Shown piece after piece: positions 38,801-46,342 of a stretch of 64,000 nt of DNA. Position numbers and translations under genes: made by a program. The notes beneath the pieces are model-generated. The model was not told the DNA's origin. It saw only the letters and a program-made list of their open reading frames with translations, and did not search any database. This DNA is from Owenia fusiformis (Eukaryota > Annelida > Polychaeta > Sabellida > Oweniidae). How positions within the stretch are numbered: position 1 is the stretch's first letter; each line of letters opens with the position of its first letter. The stretch covers positions 23,425,564 through 23,489,563 of the forward strand of contig CAIIXF020000007.1 in NCBI GenBank assembly GCA_903813345.2, written 5' to 3'.

Positions 38801-41800
38801 ATAAATTGAAAAGTAGTGGAGCGATTTTGTTCATATTTGGTATGTGAATACTATAAGCATGGCACACTGTCTAATGACACTTTGGGTAGTAGGCGACCGT
38901 TTTGAAAAATGGCGACCATTTTTACATTTTTTACTGTAACTCAAAAAGTAGTTGAGCGATTTTGTTCATATTTTTATATGTGAATACTATAAGCATGGCA
39001 CACTGTCTAATGACACTTTGGGTAGTAGGCGACCATTTTGAAAAATGGCGACCATTTTTACTTTTATAACTATAAATTGAGAAGTAGTGGAGCGATTTTG
39101 TTCATATTTGGTATGTGAATACTATAAGCATGGCACACTGTCGAAGAACACTTTTGGTGGAGGCGACCATTTTGAAAAATGGCGACCATTTTTACATTTT
39201 TTACTATAACTCAAAATGTAGTAGAGCGATTTTGTTCATATTTTATATGTGAATACTTTAAGCATGGCACACTGTCTAATGACACTTTGGGTAGTAGGCG
39301 ACCATTTTGAAAAATGGTGACCATTTTTACTTTTATAACTATAAATTGAAAAGTAGTGGAGCGATTTTGTTCATATTTGGTATGTGAATACTATAAGCAT
39401 GGCACACTGTCTAATGACACTTTGGGTAGTAGGCGACCATTTTGAAAAATGGCGACCATTTTTACTTTTATAACTATAAATTGAAAAGTAGTGGAGCGAT
39501 TTTGTTCATATTTGGTATGTGAATACTATAAGCATGGCACACTGTCTAATGACACTTTGGGTAGTAGGCGACCGTTTTGAAAAATGGCGACCATTTTTAC
39601 ATTTTTTACTGTAACTCAAAAAGTAGTTGAGCGATTTTGTTCATATTTTTATATGTGAATACTATAAGCATGGCACACTGTCTAATGACACTTTGGGTAG
39701 TAGGCGACCATTTTGAAAAATGGCGACCATTTTTACTTTTATAACTATAAATTGAGAAGTAGTGGAGCGATTTTGTTCATATTTGGTATGTGAATACTAT
39801 AAGCATGGCACACTGTCGAATAACACTTTTGGTGGAGGCGACCATTTTGAAAAATGGCGACCATTTTTACATTTTTTACTATAACTCAAAATGTAGTAGA
39901 GCGATTTTGTTCTTATTTTATATGTGAATACTTGAAGCATGGCACACTGTCTAATGACACTTTGGGTAGTAGGCGACCATTTTGAAAAATTGTGACCATT
40001 TTTACTTTTATAACTATAAATTGAAAAGTAGTGGAGCGATTTTGTTCATATTTGGTATGTGAATACTATAAGCATGGCACACTGTCTAATGACACTTTGG
40101 GTAGTAGGCGACCATTTTGAAAAATGGCGACCATTTTTACTTTTATAACTATAAATTGAAAAGTAGTGGAGCGATTTTGTTCATATTTGGTATGTGAATA
40201 CTATAAGCATGGCACACTGTCTAATGACACTTTGGGTAGTAGGCGACCGTTTTGAAAAATGGCGACCATTTTTACATTTTTTACTGTAACTCAAAAAGTA
40301 GTAGAGCGATTTTGTTCATATTTTTATATGTGAATACTATAAGCATGGCACACTGTCTAATGACACTTTGGGTAGTAGGCAACCATTTTGAAAAATGGCG
40401 ACCATTTTTACTTTTATAACTATAAATTGAGAAGTAGTGGAGCGATTTTGTTCATATTTGGTATGTGAATACTATAAGCATGGCACACTGTCGAATAACA
40501 CTTTTGGTGGAGGCGACCATTTTGAAAAATGGCGACCATTTTTACATTTTTTACTATAACTCAAAATGTAGTCGAGCGATTTTGTTCATATTTTATATGT
40601 GAATACTTTAAGCATGGCACACTGTCTAATGACACTTTGGGTAGTAGGCGACCATTTTGAAAAATGGTGACCATTTTTACTTTTATAACTATAAATTGAA
40701 AAGTAGTGGAGCGATTTTGTTCATATTTGGTATGTGAATACTATAAGCATGGCACACTGTCTAATGACACTTTGGGTAGTAGGCGACCATTTTGAAAAAT
40801 GGCGACCATTTTTACTTTTATAACTATAAATTGAAAAGTAGTGGAGCGATTTTGTTCATATTTGGTATGTGAATACTATAAGCATGGCACACTGTCTAAT
40901 GACACTTTGGGTAGTAGGCAACCGTTTTGAAAAATGGCGACCATTTTTACATTTTTTACTGTAACTCAAAAAGTAGTAGAGCGATTTTGTTCATATTTTT
41001 ATATGTGAATACTATAAGCATGGCACACTGTCTAATGACACTTTGGGTAGTAGGCGACCATTTTGAAAAATGGCGACCATTTTTACTTTTATAACTATAA
41101 ATTGAGAAGTAGTGGAGCGATTTTGTTCATATTTGGTATGTGAATACTATAAGCATGGCACACTGTCGAATAACACTTTTGGTGGAGGCTACCATTTTGA
41201 AAAATGGCGACCATTTTTACATTTTTTACTATAACTCAAAATGTAGTAGAGCGATTTTGTTCATATTTTATATGTGAATACTTTAAGCATGGCACACTGT
41301 CTAATGACACTTTGGGTAGTAGGCGACCATTTTGAAAAATGGTGACCATTTTTACTTTTATAACTATAAATTGAAAAGTAGTGGAGCGATTTTGTTCATA
41401 TTTGGTATGTGAATACTATAAGCATGGCACACTGTCTAATGACACTTTGGGTAGTAGGCGACCATTTTGAAAAATGGCGACCATTTTTACTTTTTTAACT
41501 TTAAATTGAAAAGTAGTGGAGCGATTTTGTTCATATTTGGTAAATGAATCTTATTTGCTTATTTCAGGATGTATGACATGGGTAATCAGCATGTCAAAAA
41601 CATATAGATAGAATATGGTGGAATAACAGCAGGGAATAGATGGAAAAACAGATTGCATGTGGAATTGCAGCAATACTTCACCTGTATTTATCGTGAAAAA
41701 CAACTTTTATTTAATGAATTGCCGCAATACTTCACCTGTATTTATCGTGAAAAACAACTTTTATTTAATTCACTGGAAGGAGCTGTTGACAGATGAACAA

Positions 41801-42762
41801 TTAGGATGATAAATGATATGAGATGGCTTGAGAAATGACAACATTACATCACCAGGATTTATATACATATATATTAGCTGATTAAAAAATAAAAAGACAT
41901 ATACAACAATAGGCATAATATATGATACAAGATGGCGCACAAGGATTTATGTACATACTACAAATCATATTCATAGATACTTAAATGATACCAGATGGAA
42001 TGATGATGTGTGACAGTTGTGATTCTTATAGACCATGATATGAGTCAAGTGTGGAGATGCCCCCTCCCCCACACACAAACAATAGCATTATGAATCAAGT
42101 GTGTACATGCCACCCCTCCCAATAGACTTTAGCAAAATTTCAAAGATTAAAGACTGATGTTGATATAATTCAGCACAATGATGAAAAATGGAAATTTTTT
42201 GCAAGGGTAATATAGTATGGTAATTACATAGAGATGTGTGATGGCTTGATAGCATATACTTTGATCAGCATTAGTCAAGTTCTGAAATCACTTTATCCCG
42301 CAGCAAATTTTTTTACCCAGCGCCGGGACATGTCAGGTCTCAATCAATTATATCCCGACGTTTGCAAAAAAAAAATTACGGGACAGTGAGTTTGAGAAAC
42401 TGACTGTCCCGAGGCTCAGTGCTACAAAGTGCTCATACGGGATAAAGGTGTTTGCAATTGCGACTATCCCGCGAGCCCTATAAAATTACGTGACAGTGTA
42501 TCTGTGATTCATTATATCCCGCTCTGTGAAAAACATTTGTCGGGCTCGGGACTAATAATCAGATCTTGATTATTTTGTGATATGTATTCCAGATGATGAG
42601 ATGAAGAAGCATACAATAAAGAAACCGCCAACATCCAGTAAAAAAATTGACATTAAAAGTTATGAAAGTTTCATTAGTGCCTCGGACCCACATACAACTG
42701 CAAAATCTATTTCAATGTACATACTTATTATAGCTTCTATAACATTTGGAATGTTAATATGA
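14673..42762 (+). CDS. Reeler + DOMON domain secreted/GPI-anchored protein, seven exons
   Basis: Exons 14673-14862, 20435-20669, 22031-22095, 22663-22714, 22975-23110, 23974-24223 and 42593-42762 sum to 1098 nt, that is 365 residues plus stop, with all phases agreeing. A signal peptide (about 1-20) is followed by a Reeler domain (about 22-163; LPFKTLFLQARD, then VGVVSFNDTSYW) and a DOMON domain (about 170-309; FGKTDCGHHECDY, GYAGVGFSSDKEM, HHLYAWGPTTGG). Met226 is placed like the axial haem ligand of DOMON domains. A Lys/Ser linker and a terminal hydrophobic stretch (349-365, ending at the stop) suggest a GPI anchor with attachment near Ser338-Asp341. Family members with this order, such as FRRS1, add a cytochrome b561 domain for ferric reduction; that domain is absent, so electron transfer across the membrane is not expected. 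A haem-binding or immune surface protein is plausible. The last intron holds an 18-kb foldback element. Confidence 0.88.
14863..16367. other. Intron 1, first part
   Basis: AT-rich intron. No exon, RNA gene or element end recognised. Confidence 0.5.
16368..17102. mobile_element. 735-bp foldback MITE, full copy
   Basis: The end CAAAGGATTGGTATCGATA is inverted at the right as ATTGATACCCATCCTTTG. The inverted similarity continues inward for over 60 bp (TTTCTCTTAAACCA on both arms). A second hairpin (ACAAAGGACATTTTGGTTGA / TCAACCAAGCTTTCCTTTGT) lies at 16671-16808. No coding sequence. A truncated copy is at 31891-32408. I could not identify a target duplication. Confidence 0.75.
17103..20049. other. 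Intron 1, middle part
   Basis: No exon or element end recognised. Open frames at 17570-17761 and 19323-19634 show no domain and are not flanked by matching splice sites. Confidence 0.45.
20050..20370 (-). pseudogene. Degraded non-LTR retrotransposon reverse transcriptase fragment
   Basis: The - strand reads, through frameshifts and stops, GTFLDISAAFDALAIKC near 20350-20300 and GSILGPLMFLIYIKMPDNIL near 20165-20100. These are the first-Asp motif (D.S.AFD) and the SILGPL.F.IYI.D.P motif of Jockey/CR1-type reverse transcriptases. The catalytic (F/Y)ADD box is not intact. It lies in antisense orientation just upstream of exon 2 of the Reeler-DOMON gene. Confidence 0.8.
20435..20669 (+). CDS. Reeler-DOMON exon 2: core of the Reeler domain
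   Basis: Acceptor TATTTTCAG ends at 20434; donor GTAAGT begins at 20670. It encodes VIGSLPFKTLFLQARD, a Thr-rich strand region and LKWEAPSAKDYTGHVQF, typical of the Reeler fold. Two bases remain for exon 3. Confidence 0.9.
20670..22030. other. Intron 2, no feature seen
   Basis: AT-rich. Several short open frames have no support. Confidence 0.5.
22031..22095 (+). CDS. Reeler-DOMON exon 3: end of Reeler
   Basis: Acceptor CTGTTTCAG ends at 22030; donor GTTGGT begins at 22096. It encodes GVVSFNDTSYWEDVTSATI, the last strands of the Reeler domain. Confidence 0.85.
22096..22662. other. Intron 3, no feature seen
   Basis: Plain intron ending in TTTGTTTAG. Confidence 0.5.
22663..22714 (+). CDS. Reeler-DOMON exon 4: linker into DOMON
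   Basis: A 52-bp exon between TTGTTTAG and GTAAGA. It encodes FPPIDVSTCGTEKGCF, the cysteine-containing linker that precedes DOMON. Confidence 0.82.
22975..23110 (+). CDS. Reeler-DOMON exon 5: first half of DOMON
   Basis: Acceptor TTTTTACAAG ends at 22974; donor GTACGT begins at 23111. It encodes FGKTDCGHHECDY and GGYAGVGFSSDKEM. The exon ends on the Met expected to bind haem, at a codon boundary. Confidence 0.87.
23111..23973. other. Intron 5, no feature seen
   Basis: Plain intron ending in TTTATTTCGTAG. Confidence 0.5.
23974..24223 (+). CDS. Reeler-DOMON exon 6: second half of DOMON
   Basis: It encodes GGDDILSCV, a Tyr/Trp-rich strand region and HHLYAWGPTTG. Donor GTAAGG begins at 24224. 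One base (G) remains and combines with AT of exon 7 to give Asp. Confidence 0.87.
24418..24426. repeat. Left 9-bp target duplication TGATTATTT
   Basis: TGATTATTT directly precedes the left end of the 18-kb foldback element and is repeated exactly at 42567-42575 after its right end. Confidence 0.88.
24427..25452 (+). repeat. Left outer domain of the foldback inverted repeat
   Basis: Unique-sequence terminal domain, inverted at 41542-42566. Its first ~280 bp carry a cluster of CGGGA words. Near 25220-25325 a 54-bp segment (ATTAAATAAAAGTTG...) is tandemly doubled, in both arms. Confidence 0.9.
24440..24706. promoter_or_regulatory. Subterminal CGGGA word cluster, left arm
   Basis: Nine CGGGA cores in both orientations (for example GCGGGATA, CTCGGGACAG, TGTCCCG) lie within 267 bp of the end, in an otherwise AT-rich region. 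Such subterminal repeats are common transposase-binding sites in DNA transposons; binding here is inferred. Confidence 0.6.
25453..29025 (+). repeat. Left satellite array, ~135-bp monomers in a 675-bp higher-order repeat
   Basis: About 26 monomers, each with CATTAGACAGTGTGCCATGC, CATATGAACAAAATCGCT-like and AAAATGGTCGCC words. Anchoring on GACAG gives spacings of 134-136 bp. A distinct monomer (CCACCAAAAGTGTTATTCGAC) recurs at 25830, 26505, 27180 and 27855, exactly 675 bp apart, so five monomers form a higher-order unit. Monomers from about 28300 inward are clearly diverged. Open frames here are the array read through. Confidence 0.93.
29038..30310. repeat. 32-bp minisatellite
   Basis: About 40 imperfect copies of a unit like GACAGTGAGTGACATGGTAT plus 12 more bases. 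It adjoins the inner edge of the left satellite array and has no inverted counterpart next to the right array. The long Cys/His/Ser-rich open frames on the - strand (up to 154 codons) are translations of this repeat. Confidence 0.93.
30311..30667. other. Foldback interior, unassigned
   Basis: Single-copy-looking sequence with no gene seen. Confidence 0.4.
30668..30890. mobile_element. Small MITE with GCCCGTAGYCAG ends
   Basis: ATGCCCGTAGTCAGGGGG at the left is inverted as CTGGCTACGGGCCTG at the right, with G-rich and C-rich interiors. Similar end words (CTGGCTAC, CTGGCTAAGCCCC) appear at 31545-31560 and near 58508, so it belongs to a dispersed family. Target duplication uncertain. Confidence 0.6.
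31358..31560. mobile_element. 203-bp MITE with 8-bp target duplication
   Basis: ATTGGACC flanks it exactly at 31350-31357 and 31561-31568. The ends AGGCGTTGCCAGGGG and CTGGCTAAGCCCCTG are imperfect inverted repeats. Eight bp and this end type suggest a hAT-derived MITE. Confidence 0.75.
31891..32408. mobile_element. Truncated copy of the 735-bp foldback MITE
   Basis: Similar along its length to 16368-16895 (AAAGGATAGGTATCGATA start, TTTTCTCTTCAAC, the inner ACAAAGGAGATTTTGGTTGA hairpin). It stops near 32408, lacking the right arm. Confidence 0.8.
32409..35355. other. Foldback interior with scattered inverted repeats
   Basis: No gene recognised. It contains two inverted-repeat pairs: AAACCCAAGACTCAATGCAT near 33201 against ATGCATTGAGTCTTGGGCTT near 33323, and a perfect 25-bp-arm hairpin near 34332-34383 centred on TATGTTTTCAAAACATA. 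Confidence 0.5.
34332..34383. repeat. Perfect hairpin in foldback interior
   Basis: AAAATTTTTTGGCCAAATAT and its exact reverse complement are separated by only a few bases, giving an arm of about 25 bp. Confidence 0.8.
35356..35824. mobile_element. Non-autonomous hAT element
   Basis: Ends TAGTGTTGTCAC and GTGACAACACTA, with exact 8-bp duplications CTTGGTCC at 35348-35355 and 35825-35832. TAGTGTTGTCACGAT is a familiar hAT terminus. The interior is rich in ATCGATG words and carries no transposase. Confidence 0.9.
36333..36629. mobile_element. 297-bp Tc1/mariner-type MITE
   Basis: CTGAATTCAACTGCTTACTT at the left is inverted as AAGTAAGCAGCTGAATTCAG at the right. TA flanks it at 36331-36332 and 36630-36631. 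No coding sequence. Confidence 0.8.
36632..37550. other. Foldback interior next to the right array
   Basis: No gene seen. From about 37220 the sequence resembles highly diverged array monomers (CGATTTTGTTC, AAAATGGCGGCCATTTT), so the array probably once extended further inward. Confidence 0.55.
37551..41541 (-). repeat. Right satellite array, inverted, same 675-bp higher-order repeat
   Basis: About 29 monomers in inverted orientation. The marker monomer (GTCGAATAACACTTTTGGTGG) recurs at 39141, 39816, 40491 and 41166, again exactly 675 bp apart, mirroring the left array position for position from about 38999 outward. Inside that point the monomer order differs between arms. Confidence 0.93.
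41542..42566 (-). repeat. Right outer domain of the foldback inverted repeat
   Basis: Inverted copy of 24427-25452, including the doubled 54-bp segment near 41665-41770 and the CGGGA cluster at 42288-42553. The last bases, ACTAATAATCAGATCT, include a branch-point-like ACTAAT (42551-42556). Confidence 0.92.
42567..42575. repeat. Right 9-bp target duplication TGATTATTT
   Basis: Exact copy of 24418-24426. Only 17 bases separate it from the first base of exon 7 of the Reeler-DOMON gene. Confidence 0.88.
42593..42762 (+). CDS. Reeler-DOMON exon 7: linker and C-terminal hydrophobic tail
   Basis: Acceptor TATGTATTCCAG ends at 42592. AT completes the Asp codon from exon 6. It encodes a Lys/Ser/Thr-rich linker (KKHTIKKPPTSSKK) and a terminal hydrophobic run (MYILIIASITFGMLI) ending at TGA 42760-42762. 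Phase and total length support this as the true last exon despite the 18.4-kb intron. Confidence 0.82.
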
Positions 42763-43100
42763 AGGCTTGGAGATAAGTGTAAATATAGTCGTAGGTGATC
42801 CCGTTACACTGAGATGAAAAGTCACCCCTGGCTCAACTCAAATGATGTTAACCATTTTCTGAAGCTTTTTGGTCGAACATTGCCCAAATATGGTCAATAG
42901 AGCAAACTGATATTTAGAGGTTCTGAGCTCGATCCAAACATCTGGATGAAACGATAATCGATACTATCCAGTGTCCGATCTAGTTTGGCTTTAAAATTCC
43001 GGCCATAAACAATTGGACAATGCAATCAATATAGAATTGTTTATTTCTTCAGAATGGCCTAATGGTATTTAGTAAACGGGATGTTTCATCTGCACTTGTA
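42763..43100. other. Reeler-DOMON 3' UTR/spacer
   Basis: No feature seen beyond the likely start of the 3' UTR. Confidence 0.4.
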
Positions 43101-43480
43101 ATCCACTCAACTCCGCTGGTTACCTAAACGGTTCGTTTCGGTAACAAAATGTCGGAACCTCAAAAGTACGATTTTCTTTTTTCTCGTTTCACGTATCACA
43201 AAACGTATGTCAGTACCATATGTTTCAGAAAATGTATTATATGTTTGCGAACAAATAATTCAGAAGACAATAGAATCGTCGATTTAATACCTCACTATTG
43301 TTACCGAAGCTGAACGGGTTAGAAGCGCAGATCGATCCGTTTCGGTAACATAAATGACCGTTTGTGATGAGAATGTCGTTGGAACTCAGCCTTCAACGCG
43401 TGAAATAAGGAAAAAAATTGTACCTTCGAGGTTCCGACATTTTGTTACCGAAACGGTTAATCAGCGTAATCGAGTGGATC
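43101..43480. mobile_element. ~380-bp MITE with TTTCGGTAAC words
   Basis: ATCCACTCAACTCCGCTGGT... at the left is inverted as ...GAGTGGAT at the right, with matching GGTAACAAAATGTCGGAACC / GGTTCCGACATTTTGTTACC arms. TTTCGGTAAC occurs several times in both orientations. No coding sequence; duplication unclear. Confidence 0.75.
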
Positions 43481-44410
43481 ACCAGTAATCTTGGAAAATA
43501 TTTTACACTATTTTCGTGGATGGCAGTTAATATTTGTATAATAATGAACAGTAAAAAGCAATGTGATTCATTGAGAGAATTTAGAATGATTGGGTAGCAT
43601 ATATTTTGGATTTTGTACATATTTACGTTGTAGACATTGTATTCTCATATATTAACCTAACACAAAATGAACACTAGGAGCACAATGATGTAGAATAATG
43701 CACAATGGCTTGAAAATGGGGAAGGTCGATATACGCAATGGCTATTACATATCAAGATAGATTTAATTACAATGAGACCATTAAAGGTTTCATCAATGTC
43801 ACATTTTGAGGTCAACCTCATGTAAAGGCCAGTGTAATTCAAAAGATGAACAAATAAATAAATTGAATTCTAACATTTTCTCCTCAGTGTTCCATGAGGC
43901 AAAAGTGCCATCGATCCCTCAATGGGTAAGAGACTGGTTTCATAAATCAGTGACAGGCATTTTGAACATAGAGGCATGTACATATCAGTGCAAGTATTCA
44001 TTGGTATTCTGCATAGTGATTTCATGTAGCTGATCAAGTAGCCATATTTTGAAGAAACATGAAAAATAACGACAAAAAACGTGTTCAAAGGAATGAGTAC
44101 ACCTTTGTATTCAACCTATCCTATGTCAAGTATTGCTTATTTATGAATGTGATATACCAATGGATAGACAATTCAATTTTCAATAAAATTATATATGACA
44201 TAACATAATGATGTTACTTTACTCCATTAGTTTTATTATAGAGGTATGTCAGTGTACGTTCAATGTTGAACTACCACTTGTGGTATGACTAAGAATGATG
44301 TGTCTTAACTAGTGTGTACTCGATAATTAAGTTTTGAAGATAATTCTGATTCATTATATGGTACAAAGACGCGTGCTGACCCAAATAAGGTGAAATACCT
44401 TGCTAATAAC
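43481..44410. other. Spacer, no feature seen
   Basis: Short open frames on both strands lack domains and splice logic. Confidence 0.45.
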
Positions 44411-44514
44411 CACGGAGCTCGGCCAGATTTATCAGTGTAGACCTAGTGCCGTAGTGTAATTATATTTGTCCTAAGGCACTACGTCTACATTGATGAATCT
44501 GGCCGAGCTCCGTG
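44411..44514. repeat. 104-bp near-perfect hairpin
   Basis: CACGGAGCTCGGCCAGATTT...GTAGAC is inverted as GTCTAC...AATCTGGCCGAGCTCCGTG around a short AT loop. The arms are about 45-50 bp with few mismatches. It could be a small MITE or a hairpin RNA precursor; sequence alone does not decide. Confidence 0.75.
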
Positions 44515-46136
44515 CTTATAACAATACTTATTCAGTCTTTCATAACTTTTATCATATATTTAATTATTGAAAAACTGAAATGTAATCTTATTCAGGGTTA
44601 TTCATAAGTATTGATTTGCACTTTGAAACGACGTTAATAAATCTTATTTTCATGTTCAAATGTTCATTTTTTGTAAAAGATTTATTTTACTATAGATTTA
44701 GTTTCCTATCCACATTTATTAAATTATATCCTCGTACACGTCAGAGTCAACGATACAACTGGATGTAACGCATATTGTAAATTGTATTATGTTGTATTGC
44801 ACTGTACAGGGGAGAGCAATCATAGAAAATTGGCATGTTAGTCTACAATGCAAGTTCATGGTAGTATCGGCCATATTCATACTTTTGGTAAGTCAATGAT
44901 CGAGCAAATCAGTGTAGATATAATTTATTTCTTAATAAACAAAGAACAAAGAACATATGATAAGGTTGACAGGTGGCATCATTTCTGATGTTAATTCCTA
45001 TATATGTTAAAGAATATTATTAAAAATAAGAACAACGTAAATTCAAAGGTCATCTAATCTGAAAATGTGGAATAATATGTGTTTATTTATTTACTAAGAT
45101 ATTCACCGACTGGCTTTTGATTTTGATTCAGAAAAACTTTTAAAATTGCCATATTTAGGAAACCTTTATTAAGCCCATGGCCTTTCAACTAGAAAGGTAG
45201 GCACTTTTCCTTATTTCATACATAATCATTGCCTTTGGGTTTTCAAAATTGGAGAATGTACACATTACAAGAAAATCTTATTTTGTACTTTTTATGGATG
45301 ATTTAAAGAAATAACTCAAAAACTTGATTATCTACATACTGTACATGTTGATAATTTAATTAAAAATTGAATTCATCATAATTATGGCAATAAAGAAAGT
45401 GAACAATCTCCCACAAATCATGTTTTATTGGAATGTGTTCTTGAATAATTACCCACAATGCAATACTCGAAGAGAACATCTTGATACATCTTATTCTTAT
45501 TGGTCTTTTTGTTTACTTTTACATCAGATTGAACATATTTTATGCTTTAATCATATTGAAAACTGGGTTTTTATTCAAAATAATACTGAAACATATACAT
45601 TTATCTAATACTTTTTGAAATATTACCATAAAAAGGGAAGCATGGCATTGTTCATTTTGAAGGACTCATGTTTATTACACAGTTGCATACCCTCTAATTG
45701 AAAACCCATGTTAAGCCTTATGAATCTCTCACTTGGGACTTGCCTTATGTAGGCAACAAATGTGCCCTTGCATCTTTGCAAAGATAGAAATGAAGAATTA
45801 TGCTTCCTACAACATCTAATTGCACGTTCATCTTATCAATATTACAAAGATTTTTTTAAAAACAACCTTTTCAATGTCGTGCAACATAAATAAATTCTGG
45901 ATAAATAAATAAATGAATGACCTTGGTCTTATTTCTGTGTTTACTTTTTCACCGATAAGATTTGATTCTATAGTTTATGAGAACTTCACCACACTTTGAC
46001 ATAGTTTGGTAATTTCTATTCAGTACATGATATCATGTAGACCGAAGTATGTTACCGTATTATATCATTCAGTTTTAATCAAACATTAGTGATCAAACAA
46101 GCATCTAATTGCAGCCTGACTAATTCGATATTTATT
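44515..46136. other. Spacer upstream of the CBM gene
   Basis: No gene supported. A decayed GGGCTTTCAA-type hairpin lies near 45174-45200 (GCCCATGGCCTTTCAACTAGAAAGG). Confidence 0.45.
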
Positions 46137-46342
46137 ATGGCGAAATTTAAATTTTTTACATTTTTGTTACTTCAACTCAAGCTTTTTGCCCAAGGGCAAT
46201 ATACGGACGGACCAGAGGTTTTAACCAATCCAAATTTTGAGAATGACTTCGGAACTTCTGATTGGTTTTGTAATGGATGTACTGTTGATAGAACTAGCGA
46301 AGACAAGGTCGAAGGACAATATAGTGCTCGAATCACAAACAG
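46137..46342 (+). CDS. CBM gene exon 1: signal peptide and module start
   Basis: It encodes the signal peptide, LTNPNFENDFGTSDWF and SEDKVEGQYSARITNR. Donor GTAAAT begins at 46343. Two bases remain over. Confidence 0.75.

Larger units (their letters stand above)
24427..42566. mobile_element. 18,140-bp foldback transposable element
   Basis: Both ends read inward AGATCTGATTATTAGTCCCG, and exact 9-bp duplications (TGATTATTT) flank them. Each arm has an outer unique domain (about 1.03 kb) and an inner array of ~135-bp monomers. The arms are collinear for about 3.57 kb (24427 to about 27995 against about 38999 to 42566). In the outer domains I noticed only one difference, a 10-versus-9 homopolymer. 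The middle (about 29030-37550) holds a 32-bp minisatellite and nested small transposons. No transposase or other recognisable gene is present, so it would need enzymes in trans. A 9-bp duplication plus long tandem-repeat arms fits the Foldback/MULE-type group (Drosophila FB elements also give 9 bp). The size is far above FB or sea-urchin TU elements as I know them. Confidence 0.88.

Noticed and set aside
24427-42566. Polinton/Maverick-type element, suggested by 18-kb size and long inverted repeats
   Set aside because: Polintons make 6-bp duplications and carry polymerase, integrase and capsid genes. Here the duplication is 9 bp and no such genes are visible.
24427-42566. Assembly artefact (mirrored contig end)
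   Set aside because: A mirrored artefact would not create a direct 9-bp duplication outside the repeat, two arms that differ inside about 3.57 kb, and an unrelated 8-kb middle. Long reads would still be the final test.
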